From CAXXOK01 sp964640955 (GTDB lineage: Bacteria > Bacillota > Clostridia > Christensenellales > Aristaeellaceae), in assembly GCA_964640955.1 (NCBI GenBank), contig CAZXJI010000008.1, positions 76,790 to 140,789 on the forward strand: a stretch of 64,000 nt of DNA, given 5' to 3'. The translations under genes and the position numbers were made by a program. Below the pieces are notes generated by a model, which saw only the letters and a list, made by a program, of their open reading frames with translations, had not been told where the DNA came from and did no database searches. This document shows, one piece after another, positions 26,176 through 34,574 of the stretch (positions are counted from its first letter, which is position 1; each line of letters begins with the position of its first letter).

Positions 26176-28416
26176 TCATAATAGGGTGGCGGGGTTGAAC
26201 TCCGCGTAAATCTGGCACTGAGGGTCGTCCGTGTCGGCCAGCTCGCTCATGAGGTTAAACAGCGGGCGGGCGTCCGGGTGGTCGATTACCTTCAGAAGCA
26301 CGTGGTAGCGGTAACGGCCGCGGATCCGGAGCACCGGCGCCTCGTCGGCGCGCGCCATCAGTGTCAGGCGTTTCTGGGCGGGGTGGGCGTTTAGGTAGGC
26401 CGAGAGCGTTTCGTGCAGGCGGCGGCTGGCCGCCTCGGCCGCCTCGCGGTTCTCGCTTTCGCAAAGCAGACGCGCGATGACGGTGAAAGGCGGGTAAAAG
26501 CCCTGCCGCCTCCTTTGAAACTCCTGGGTGAAAAACGCGCGGTAATCCTGCGCGGCGGCCGCGACGATGCAGGGGTGATCCGGCTTGTAGCTTTGCACCA
26601 CCACCTCGCCGGGGCTGTCGGCGCGGCCCGCGCGGCCCGCGACCTGGGTAATGAGCTGGTAGGTGCGCTCCTGCGCCCGGTAATCCGGCAGGTTCAGCGT
26701 TACGTCCGCCGCCACCACGCCCACCAGCGTGACGTTGGGAAAGTCCAGCCCCTTGGCGATCATCTGCGTGCCGATCAGCGCCTGCGCGCGGCCCTCGCGG
26801 AAGGCGGAAAGCAGCTGGTAATGGGCGTCGCGCTTGCGGGTGGTATCGATATCCATGCGGATGGTGCGGACATTCGGAAAAAGGCGGCGCAACTCCTCCT
26901 CCACCTTCTGGGTGCCGATCCCGAAGTAGCGGATGTGCGGGCTCCCGCATTCCGGGCACAGCTCGGGCGGCTGGGCGACGGCGCCGCACAGGTGGCAGCG
27001 CAGCTCGCTTCGGTCGCTTCCCTCCACGCGGTGCAGCGTCATGCTCACGTCGCACTGCGGGCACTTGACCACGTAGCCGCAGTTGCGGCAGCTGACGAAG
27101 GTGTTGTACCCGCGGCGGTTGAGGAACAGCATCGCCTGCTTGCCCTGCGAGAAACACGCGGAAAGCTTCTGGCGCAGCAGCTGGCTGAAGATGGAGCGGT
27201 TGCCCGCCGCGAGCTCCGCGCGCATGTCCACCACGGTCACTTCGGGCAGCGGACGGTCGTTGACGCGGTGCAGCATTTCCACAAGGGTATAATCCCCGCG
27301 CCGGGCCATGGCGAAACTGGCAATGCTGGGCGTCGCGCTGCTGAGCAGGAGCGTCGCACCCTCGCGCGCGCACCGGCTTTTGGCCACGCGTCGCGCGTCG
27401 TAGCGGGGGTGCTTGTCGGAAAGGTAGGTCTGCTCGTGCTCCTCGTCGATCACGATCAGGCCGAGCCGCTCCACCGGCGCGAACACCGCCGAGCGCGCGC
27501 CGATCACCACGCGCGCGTCCCCCGTGCGGATGCGCCGCCACTCGTCCACCCGCTGGCCGTCGGTCAGCCGACTGTGCAGCACTGCGGTGCGGGGGCCGAA
27601 GCGCTCCCGGAACCAGCGCACCATTTGGGGCGTCAGGGCGATTTCCGGCACGAGGATGATCGCCGCGCGGCCCGCGTCCAGCGCGCGCTGCACCATGGCG
27701 AGGTAAACCTCGGTCTTACCGCTGCCCGTGACTCCGTGCAGAAGAAACGCGCCCTCGCCGGCGTCCAGCGCCGGCATCATGATGCGCAACGCCTCGGTCT
27801 GCTCCGCGGTCAGGGGCGGCGCCAGGGTCCGCGTGCCCTGAAGCTCCTCGTAGGGGAGGCGGAAAACCTCCCGCTCGGCCAAAAGCACCAGCCCCGCCTC
27901 GGAAAGCTGCCTGAGCGCCTCGCGGGGCGCGGCAACCAGCGCGGAAAGCTCCCTGACGCCGTGCGTTTCCCCGTCCGAAAGCATCCGGATCAGCGTCGCC
28001 CGTTTCAGGGACCGGCCCTGCGCGGCCGCGGCCGCCGCGGCGTCCACGCCCGGCGCCAGCTGCGCCGTCGCCTCCAGCTGGGTCTGCGCGCGGCCCGTGC
28101 GCATGGCGGCGGGGAACATCAGCCGGAGCGTTTCGGCGAGCGGGCAGTGATCCTCCCGGGCCAACTCCTCGGCCAGCGCCATCAGCGGCGGCGGCACGGC
28201 GACGAAATCGTCCAGCATCCGTGCCACGGGCTTCATGCGCTCCGGGGGCACGTCGCAATCCTCCGTAAACCCGACCACCACGCCGCCGACCTGCCTGTGG
28301 CCCAACGGAACGCTCACGCGCATGCCGGGGCGAACGTCCATCCCCTCGGGGACGAGATAGGAAAAGGGTTTGGCGACGTTCGTATGCACCACGTCCACCA
28401 CGACCTGCGCGTACAC
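26176..28416 (-). CDS. priA: Primosomal protein N' (replication restart helicase PriA)
   Basis: Superfamily 2 DNA helicase that reloads the replisome at collapsed forks. The N-terminal DNA-binding domain begins VYAQVVVDVVHTNVAKPFSY. Walker A is HGVTGSGKTEVYL, the DExH box is IVIDEEHEQTY, and the zinc site has paired CxxC motifs (CRNC, CPQC, CHLC, CPEC). Length is 746 aa. GTG 28416 has GAGGAGGGAG upstream and gives the normal N-terminus; the much longer in-frame reading upstream runs through dacF in another frame and is not real. Confidence 0.96.
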   Translation of the reverse strand: MYAQVVVDVVHTNVAKPFSYLVPEGMDVRPGMRVSVPLGHRQVGGVVVGFTEDCDVPPERMKPVARMLDDFVAVPPPLMALAEELAREDHCPLAETLRLMFPAAMRTGRAQTQLEATAQLAPGVDAAAAAAAQGRSLKRATLIRMLSDGETHGVRELSALVAAPREALRQLSEAGLVLLAEREVFRLPYEELQGTRTLAPPLTAEQTEALRIMMPALDAGEGAFLLHGVTGSGKTEVYLAMVQRALDAGRAAIILVPEIALTPQMVRWFRERFGPRTAVLHSRLTDGQRVDEWRRIRTGDARVVIGARSAVFAPVERLGLIVIDEEHEQTYLSDKHPRYDARRVAKSRCAREGATLLLSSATPSIASFAMARRGDYTLVEMLHRVNDRPLPEVTVVDMRAELAAGNRSIFSQLLRQKLSACFSQGKQAMLFLNRRGYNTFVSCRNCGYVVKCPQCDVSMTLHRVEGSDRSELRCHLCGAVAQPPELCPECGSPHIRYFGIGTQKVEEELRRLFPNVRTIRMDIDTTRKRDAHYQLLSAFREGRAQALIGTQMIAKGLDFPNVTLVGVVAADVTLNLPDYRAQERTYQLITQVAGRAGRADSPGEVVVQSYKPDHPCIVAAAAQDYRAFFTQEFQRRRQGFYPPFTVIARLLCESENREAAEAASRRLHETLSAYLNAHPAQKRLTLMARADEAPVLRIRGRYRYHVLLKVIDHPDARPLFNLMSELADTDDPQCQIYAEFNPATLL

Positions 28417-28448
28417 GCCGTCTCCCTCCTCTCCCTCCGGTCCGGACG

Positions 28449-29945
28449 CTAACGGAAATACCGGTTCTCCGGCTTGGGCACGCGGCCCTTGCCGCCGCGG
28501 CGGCCGCTCTTGCGGAAAATGCGCACGAGCAGCCTGATCAGCAGGAACAGCCCCACGAAGGGCGACAGCGCGATCAGCGCGAACTCCACCGACAGCGGCG
28601 GGAAGGGGTTGGGATCGGCATAGGTCGCTTCTTCGATTTCCTCGATGGACTTGGGCGCGTCCTCCCGCCTCGCGATGGAGCGCGACGCCACCAGCTGGTA
28701 GGTAACGGCGCTGCCGCCGTCCGTGGGGTAGTACGTAAGCGTCCCGAACACCTCGCCCTGGGTGACGGGCGTGGCGAAGTTCTCGCGCGTGTAGTCGATG
28801 ATCACGGCCTGCTTGAGGTTGCGGGCCAGCGTTTCCACCTCGGTCCTGGTGGCGACGATGTGCACCGTGCGCGTGCCGTCCATGGGCTCGATGTTCAGCT
28901 GCAGGCGGCCGATGTCCGAATCCTCCATGGAATAGCCGGTCGTTTCGATCACGGTGGGGTTCATGTCGTACAGTTCGACCGGCGTAACGCTCATGAACTG
29001 GGAAAAGCCGTACTCCATCAGCTTTTTGGAGTCCGTCCAGCGGCCTTCGACGGAGGAGTAGAACACGACGGAAATCAGCCTTACGCCGTCCTTCTCGGCC
29101 GCGCCTACGTAGCAGTACCCCGCGCGGGAATGAAAGCCCGTCTTGATGCCGATGGCGTAGGGGTAGTAGTTCGCGTTGTCGTTGCCGGGGTTGAGCCAGT
29201 TGTCGTCCGTGACGATCAGGGCGCGGGAGCGGCTCAGGTTGCTTTTGGGGAGGCTGTAGGCATAGGTTTTGGCGATATCCTGGAACGTCTCGTCCTGCAT
29301 GGCGACGCGGGCGATCTTGGCCATGTCGCGCGCGGTGGTGTAGTGGTTGTCGTCGGGCAGGCCGTTGGGGTTGGCGAAATGCGTGCCGGTGCAGCCGAAA
29401 GCTTGCGCCGCCTGGTTCATCAGGTCGACGAAGGCGTCGATGCTGCCGGAGACCGTTTCCGCGATCAGGTTGGCGCCGGCGTTGCCGGAGCGCACCATGG
29501 TGGCGTAGAGCAAGTCCTTGAAGTTGATGGTTTCGCCCACGGACAGGGGAATGGTGGAGCTGTCGCTGGGAATGTTGGCCGATACGCTGTCCATGGTCAC
29601 GGTGGCGTTCATGTCGCCCAGCTGGATGCCCAAAAGCGTGGTGAGAATCTTCGTGGTGGAGGCGGGCTCCATGCGGTCGTCCGCGTTTTTCTCGAAGATC
29701 ACCTCGCCCGAATCCGCCTCGATCAGGATCGCCGAATGGGCGAGCAGCTGATCCTCGGTCAGGTCCTCGGGGTGCTCCTCGTCGTAGGCCGGCGCGTCGG
29801 AGGAAAGCTTGGGCTCCTGGTAGCTGATGTTCGTGTCGGACTGCGCGTCCTCGGCGAGCGATGCGAAGGACGGCCATACGAGGCCGGATAGCGCCAGCGC
29901 CGCGACCGTCAGCGCGACGACCAGCCGCGCAAGCGCCTTCCTCAA
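28449..29945 (-). CDS. dacF: D-alanyl-D-alanine carboxypeptidase (DacF/PBP5 type)
   Basis: Low-molecular-weight penicillin-binding protein that trims the terminal D-Ala of peptidoglycan stem peptides outside the membrane. A signal peptide (about 1-27) precedes the S11 domain with SxxK (STTK in PASTTKIL), SGN (VRSGNAGANL) and KTG (GIKTGFHS). A PBP5 C-terminal domain and a membrane anchor near 455-478 follow, then a basic tail. Length is 498 aa from TTG 29945, preceded by GGGGGTGAAGG. It has its own promoter; priA follows after 32 bp. Confidence 0.94.
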   Translation of the reverse strand: MRKALARLVVALTVAALALSGLVWPSFASLAEDAQSDTNISYQEPKLSSDAPAYDEEHPEDLTEDQLLAHSAILIEADSGEVIFEKNADDRMEPASTTKILTTLLGIQLGDMNATVTMDSVSANIPSDSSTIPLSVGETINFKDLLYATMVRSGNAGANLIAETVSGSIDAFVDLMNQAAQAFGCTGTHFANPNGLPDDNHYTTARDMAKIARVAMQDETFQDIAKTYAYSLPKSNLSRSRALIVTDDNWLNPGNDNANYYPYAIGIKTGFHSRAGYCYVGAAEKDGVRLISVVFYSSVEGRWTDSKKLMEYGFSQFMSVTPVELYDMNPTVIETTGYSMEDSDIGRLQLNIEPMDGTRTVHIVATRTEVETLARNLKQAVIIDYTRENFATPVTQGEVFGTLTYYPTDGGSAVTYQLVASRSIARREDAPKSIEEIEEATYADPNPFPPLSVEFALIALSPFVGLFLLIRLLVRIFRKSGRRGGKGRVPKPENRYFR

Positions 29946-29981
29946 ACCTTCACCCCCGAACCAAGCTGTAGTCAACAAAAT

Positions 29982-30010
29982 ATTATAGCGCTTCCACCCT
30001 GTTTTGTCCA
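29982..30010 (-). promoter_or_regulatory. Sigma-A promoter of dacF (and probably priA onwards)
   Basis: On the minus strand TGGACA (30005-30010), a 17 bp spacer and perfect TATAAT (29982-29987), 37 bp before the dacF start. Confidence 0.85.
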
Positions 30011-30025
30011 ATCCGCGAAGGGAAT

Positions 30026-31420
30026 TCAGCCCTCGTCCGCGGCGGTGATGTTGCGCACCCAGCGGCCCCGCTTCAGCGCGCGCAGGCCGGGGAACACCCG
30101 CAGGCTCTGCAGGGCGTAGACGACGGTGACCGCCGCGAGCATGGGCAGCTTTCCCGGCAGCAGGAAGCCCATGAGGATGCTCGCGGGCACAGGCAACGCC
30201 CACAGGAAGCCGCTGTCCAGCAGCGTGGCCGTGCGCGCGTCCCCGCCCGCGCGCAGGACGAAAAAGCAGAACGCGTAAACGAAGTTTGCGGGCGCGAACG
30301 CCGCCATGACGCAGGAGATGCGCGTGGCCGTGCTGCGCAGCTCGGCGCTCACGCCGTACAGCTGCGGCAGCGTGGCGGCCAGCGCGCAGCACAGCACCGC
30401 ACAGCCGAGCCCCACGGCCAGCGTGAGGCCAAACAACTTTTTACAATTGTCCCGCGCCCGGTCCGGCTCCCCCGCGCCCAGCGCCGTGCCGACCAGAACC
30501 GAGACGGCCGAGGCGTTGCCCATGCCGATCACCGCCGCGATCTGATACACCACCTCCGCGATGGCCAGCGCCGGGATGGCGGCCTCGTCCATGCGGGCGA
30601 AGCACCAGAAAAAGAGGTTGAGCCCGAGGCTGTAGAGCAGCTCGTTGACGATCAGCGGCCGGGCCTTGCGGGCGAACTGGCTTCTAAGAGCGGGCGAAAG
30701 GCCGAGGCAAGCGGCGGGTTCGAAGGAGAAGTACATGCGACGGCGCAGCATAAGCGAAAGGAAGAAACCCATCTCAAACAGGCGGGCGATCAGCGTGCCC
30801 AGCGCCGCGCCCGCGACCCCCAAGCGCGGCAGGCCCGCCACGCCGAAGATGAGCCCGTAGCTGCACAGGGCGTTGACGGCCATGCTGGCGATGCTGATCT
30901 GCATGCTTTGCCGGTTCTGCCCCAGCGACTGCAGCGCAAACACGCACACGCCGCTGATCGCCGCGGGAATGTAGCTGAAGCTGACGACGCGCAGGTAGGA
31001 AACGCCCAGCGCCACCGTACGTTCGTCGGTCACATAGAGGCGCATCACGCTCTGCGGCAGAAAGAAGATCGCCGCGGCGAAAAGCAGTCCGCAGAACGCG
31101 CACAGCGCCATCTGCGTCCAGAATACCCCCATGCAGGCTTTGCGGTCGCGCGCGCCGAAGTACTGGCTGATCATCAGTCCGCCCGCGCCCGCGAGCCCGA
31201 ACAGAAAGCTGTTGTAGATGATCACGGGCTTGTTGGCCACGCTCACGGCGCTCATGGCCAGCCCCTGCGCGTCCAGCGAGCCGACCATGAGATTGTCCAC
31301 CATGTTGAAAAGGTTATGGATCAGGTTTTGCACCATCACGGGCAGCATGACGCCCAGCGCGCCCTTGTAGAACGTGCCGGAACCCAGGTAGGGGCGGAGG
31401 GCGGGGCGGATGCGCTGCAT
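30026..31420 (-). CDS. MATE-family multidrug/toxin efflux transporter
   Basis: A 464-residue, 12-helix transporter of the MATE family, expected to export cationic compounds in exchange for Na+ or H+. The two MatE repeats begin near MLPVMVQNLIHNLFNMVDNL and, in the second half, LIVNELLYSLGLNLFFWC. ATG 31420 is chosen for its AAGGAAGG at 5 nt; the in-frame GTG 31441 places that site inside the gene. It is monocistronic or leads into dacF, which has its own promoter. The substrate is unknown. Confidence 0.88.
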   Translation of the reverse strand: MQRIRPALRPYLGSGTFYKGALGVMLPVMVQNLIHNLFNMVDNLMVGSLDAQGLAMSAVSVANKPVIIYNSFLFGLAGAGGLMISQYFGARDRKACMGVFWTQMALCAFCGLLFAAAIFFLPQSVMRLYVTDERTVALGVSYLRVVSFSYIPAAISGVCVFALQSLGQNRQSMQISIASMAVNALCSYGLIFGVAGLPRLGVAGAALGTLIARLFEMGFFLSLMLRRRMYFSFEPAACLGLSPALRSQFARKARPLIVNELLYSLGLNLFFWCFARMDEAAIPALAIAEVVYQIAAVIGMGNASAVSVLVGTALGAGEPDRARDNCKKLFGLTLAVGLGCAVLCCALAATLPQLYGVSAELRSTATRISCVMAAFAPANFVYAFCFFVLRAGGDARTATLLDSGFLWALPVPASILMGFLLPGKLPMLAAVTVVYALQSLRVFPGLRALKRGRWVRNITAADEG

Positions 31421-31633
31421 GGGGACCTTCCTTCGGCTCACTTAAAAATCGGAAGCGGAACGGGCGGCGGAGCAACCATCATACCGGAAAAACCGCGCGT
31501 TGGCAACCGCATAACACGGTTTTTCAGCCGCGCGGGGCCGCGCGACGCACGGAGAACTATGGCGCAAAGCGCCGAGTTGGTGTACAATCGGTTTGTACGT
31601 ACGCCGCAAACGCGGAAAGAACGGGAGGACGGC

Positions 31634-33295
31634 ATGGCATATCAGGCGCTGTACCGGCAATGGCGGCCGTTGAAATTTGAGGAAGTCGTGGGGCAGGAGG
31701 CCGTGGTGCGCACGCTCCGCCGGCAGGTGGAAACCGGGCGCATCGCCCACGCCTACCTGTTTTGCGGCTGCCGCGGCACGGGCAAGACGACGCTTGCGAA
31801 AATCATGAGCCGCGCCGTGAACTGCCAGCATCCCGACCACGGCGACCCCTGCGGGGAGTGCGAGCCCTGCAAGGCGATCCTTGCGGAAAACACGCTGGAC
31901 GTGCTGGAACTGGACGCGGCCAGCAACAACAGCGTGGACAACGTCCGCGATCTGCTCGAACAGGTGCGTTACCCCGCGCAGGTGGGGCGCTACAAGGTGT
32001 ACATCGTCGACGAGGTGCACATGCTCTCCACCGCGGCGTTCAACGCCCTCTTAAAAACCCTGGAGGAACCGCCCGCGCACGTGGTGTTCATTCTGGCGAC
32101 CACCGAGCCCCAACGCATTCCCGCGACGATCCTGAGCCGCGTGCAGCGCTTCGATTTCGGGCGCATTCCCGCGCCGCAGATCATCGCGCGCATGGAGCAG
32201 GCGCTGGCCGGGATGGGCGTCACGGCCGAAACGGAGGCGCTGCAGACGGTCGCGCGCGCCGCGGAAGGCGCGATGCGCGACGCGTTCAGCATACTGGACA
32301 TGTGCGTTTCCGCCGCGACGGACGGGCGGGTGACCGCCGCCATCGTGCGGGACGTGCTGGGCGCCAGCGACAAGGACTTCTTATTCGCCTTCGGCGATCG
32401 GCTCGCCGCGGGCGACGCCGCGGGCGTCATGGGGCAGATCAACGTGCTGATGCGCTCCGGCCGGGAGCCGCAGGTGTTCCTTCGGGAAATGGCGCGCCAC
32501 CTGCGGGCGTTGCTGACGGTGAAAACGGTGGGGGAGCACGCCGCCGCCCTGCTGGAGGTCACCGACGAGGACGAGAAGCGCTACCGCGCGCAGGCGGAGG
32601 CTTTTACGCAGGAACGCCTTCTGCGCATGACGGAAGGGTTCATGCGCGCCGAGAGCGAGCTGCGCTACGCGTCGTCCCCCCGGCTGGGGCTGGAGATCGC
32701 GGCGCTGACGGCCTGCATGGCGAACAGGGGGGAGGACGCGGCGGCGCTTGCGGAGCGCATAGCGCAGCTGGAAGCCGAGCTGAAAGCCCTGGAAGGCAGG
32801 CTGAGCGCCGGCGCCTTTGCGCCCGCGCCCGCCGGTAGGGCCGACGGCCCCAAACCGGAGGCGAAGGCAGCCGGGCCCGCCGCGACGCCGAAGCAAAGCG
32901 CGCCCGCCGCGGCCGCGTCGGAAAAGCCCGCCGCGCCGACGGACGAAAACGCGATCTGGGAAAAGGCGCTCAAGCTGATCGCCAAAACCGAGCCGCCGCT
33001 GTTCGGGCTGCTGAAGAAGGAACGCTTCGCCGGCGCCGAGGGGGACCTGTACCGGGTTAAGGTCGCCTTTGAACGCAAGGATTTCACGCTGGTGCAGCTC
33101 AACAAGGAAAACCGCCGGGAGAGCGTCGCAAAGGCGCTTACGGAGGTCGCGGGGAAGCCGCTGCGCTTCGAGGCGGTGCTGGAGGACAACGGGGGCGTGA
33201 AGCGCCTAAACGACCTTCGGGAGGAAAACGCGCAGACGCTCATCCATTCCTTCGGGCGGGACGCGGTGCAGATCGACGAGGGCGACGGCGGCTGA
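31634..33295 (+). CDS. dnaX: DNA polymerase III subunit gamma/tau
   Basis: Clamp-loader ATPase. The N-terminus is MAYQALYRQWRPLKFEEVVG; Walker A is GCRGTGKTTLAKI, the zinc module is CQHPDHGDPCGECEPC and the sensor region is IVDEVHMLSTAAFNALLKTLEEPP. A domain III collar and an Ala/Pro/Lys linker (about 395-435) lead to a short tau-like C-terminus. Length is 553 aa. ATG 31634 follows GGGAGGACGGC. No ybaB-recR pair follows it, unlike many Bacillota. A weak TACAAT at 31583-31588 may be part of its promoter. Confidence 0.95.
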   Translation: MAYQALYRQWRPLKFEEVVGQEAVVRTLRRQVETGRIAHAYLFCGCRGTGKTTLAKIMSRAVNCQHPDHGDPCGECEPCKAILAENTLDVLELDAASNNSVDNVRDLLEQVRYPAQVGRYKVYIVDEVHMLSTAAFNALLKTLEEPPAHVVFILATTEPQRIPATILSRVQRFDFGRIPAPQIIARMEQALAGMGVTAETEALQTVARAAEGAMRDAFSILDMCVSAATDGRVTAAIVRDVLGASDKDFLFAFGDRLAAGDAAGVMGQINVLMRSGREPQVFLREMARHLRALLTVKTVGEHAAALLEVTDEDEKRYRAQAEAFTQERLLRMTEGFMRAESELRYASSPRLGLEIAALTACMANRGEDAAALAERIAQLEAELKALEGRLSAGAFAPAPAGRADGPKPEAKAAGPAATPKQSAPAAAASEKPAAPTDENAIWEKALKLIAKTEPPLFGLLKKERFAGAEGDLYRVKVAFERKDFTLVQLNKENRRESVAKALTEVAGKPLRFEAVLEDNGGVKRLNDLREENAQTLIHSFGRDAVQIDEGDGG

Positions 33296-33331
33296 ACGGC
33301 CGCGAACAAACGGCAACGGGGGTCGCGGGAC

Positions 33332-34174
33332 TTGAAAAAGACGAACGGGCGGCCGGGCCGCGGACGGGACGACGGCATCCATTACAAGCACGATCTTGGA
33401 CAGCATTTTCTCTACGACACGGCGCTGCTGCGCGAGCTGGTGCGGCGCGCGGGCGTCACCAAAACCGATCGGGTGCTGGAGATCGGCCCCGGCGCGGGGA
33501 CGCTGACCGTGTGCCTGTGCGAGGCGGCGGAGAAGGTGATCGCCGTGGAGGTGGACGAGGCGGTGATCCCGTTTCTTTCGGTTGCCACCGAAACCTTCGG
33601 CAACGTGGAAATCATCCAGGGGGACATCCGCAGGATGAACCTGCAGGCGATCTCCGGCATGCTGGGGAAGGACTGGATGGTGGTGGCCAACATCCCCTAC
33701 AACATCACCAACCCGATCCTGGAACTGTTCTGGGGCGGCAATCTGCCGGTCAAGCAGATGTCCCTGATGGTGCAAAAGGAGGTCGCGGCCAAGCTGATCG
33801 CCCTGCCCGGAGACGACGCCTACGGGCTTACGGCGCTCCGGTGCCGCTTTTATTGCGAGCCGGAGGTTGTGGCCGAGGTGCCCGCCTCCGCTTTCACCCC
33901 GCCGCCCAAGGTGGACAGCGCGTTTATCAACCTCGTTTTTCGCAAGACCCCGCCGGCGCCGGTGACCGACGAGGCGTTTTTATGGCGTTTGGTGCGCGCG
34001 GGCTTCAACCAGCGGCGCAAAACCCTGCAAAACGCGCTCAAGGGCGTCGCCCCGGCGGAAGCGGTGCGCGCGGCGCTGGAAACGCTGGGCCTGCCCGCAA
34101 CGGCGCGGGGAGAGGCACTGAGCGTTACGGAATGGATCGCGCTGGCCAACGCGCTTTGCCCGGCGGGGAAATGA
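33332..34174 (+). CDS. rsmA: 16S rRNA m6(2)A1518/A1519 dimethyltransferase RsmA (KsgA)
   Basis: Dimethylates two adjacent adenines near the 3' end of 16S rRNA, a late 30S assembly checkpoint. Signatures are HDLGQHFLYDTALL, VLEIGPGAGTLT (SAM motif I), NIPYNIT (catalytic NxPY motif) and the C-terminal FNQRRKTLQNAL. Length is 280 aa. The TTG start at 33332 follows GGGGGTCGCGGGA. It follows dnaX by 36 bp and is probably co-transcribed. Confidence 0.97.
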   Translation: MKKTNGRPGRGRDDGIHYKHDLGQHFLYDTALLRELVRRAGVTKTDRVLEIGPGAGTLTVCLCEAAEKVIAVEVDEAVIPFLSVATETFGNVEIIQGDIRRMNLQAISGMLGKDWMVVANIPYNITNPILELFWGGNLPVKQMSLMVQKEVAAKLIALPGDDAYGLTALRCRFYCEPEVVAEVPASAFTPPPKVDSAFINLVFRKTPPAPVTDEAFLWRLVRAGFNQRRKTLQNALKGVAPAEAVRAALETLGLPATARGEALSVTEWIALANALCPAGK

Positions 34175-34319
34175 CGGACCTTTAGCTTCCGGACGCACGG
34201 CCGGAACGAAGGATGGGAAGGACAAACTTGCAATGTTCGCGTTTCGGACTTGGCCGCGACGAAGCAAAACGGGTGGCGCGACCGGGTCGCCGCCGGGACG
34301 CGGGAGCGGCCCGCAAATG

Positions 34320-34349
34320 CAGAAAACGGCGCGGTTGCGCCGTTTTCTG
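34320..34349 (+). terminator. Intrinsic terminator downstream of rsmA
   Basis: A 13 bp perfect stem CAGAAAACGGCGC / GCGCCGTTTTCTG with loop GGTT; the U-run lies in the 3' arm, as in other terminators in this window. It ends dnaX-rsmA transcription. Confidence 0.8.
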
Positions 34350-34430
34350 TCCGGCCGGCCAAACACGGGCAAATTGTACGATTCGGTCGGAAAACATCCG
34401 TTTGTGAAAGATAAAACAATTTTTGTTTGT

Positions 34431-34467
34431 TTGCAGGATTTTTGAAGTGGTTGCAGAATTATTTGAA
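34431..34467 (+). promoter_or_regulatory. Tandem direct repeat before pckA, candidate operator
   Basis: TTGCAGGATTTTTGAA (34431-34446) and TTGCAGAATTATTTGAA (34451-34467) are near copies starting exactly 20 bp apart, two turns of the helix. They sit in an AT-rich island about 110-145 bp before pckA. A dimeric or cooperative regulator is an inference. Confidence 0.5.
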
Positions 34468-34574
34468 TTAGGGCGAAATTGTGCCATTTCGACCGATATT
34501 GCACCTCATCGGCGGCCGAAAACCGCTTGGAAGCCTCGGGCTTCCGCACTATGAACTCCAAGGAGGATACCAAC

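Larger units (their letters stand above)
34175..34574 (+). other. rsmA-pckA intergenic region
   Basis: A 400 bp gap without a credible gene. It contains the rsmA terminator (34320-34349), then an unusually AT-rich patch (about 34400-34475) with a 20-bp-period direct repeat. I could not find a convincing sigma-A promoter for pckA. Short readings in this gap lack ribosome-binding sites and recognisable content. Confidence 0.6.

Noticed and set aside
28417..29877. Upstream extension of the priA frame
   Set aside because: It lies wholly inside dacF in another frame; GTG 28416 with GAGGAGGGAG gives the normal PriA N-terminus.
31442..31633. SRP RNA upstream of dnaX
   Set aside because: I could not find the conserved GNAR-tetraloop stem or a fitting hairpin; only a weak -10 is visible.
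34213..34445. Short plus-strand reading frames between rsmA and pckA
   Set aside because: They run through the rsmA terminator, lack ribosome-binding sites and have no recognisable content.
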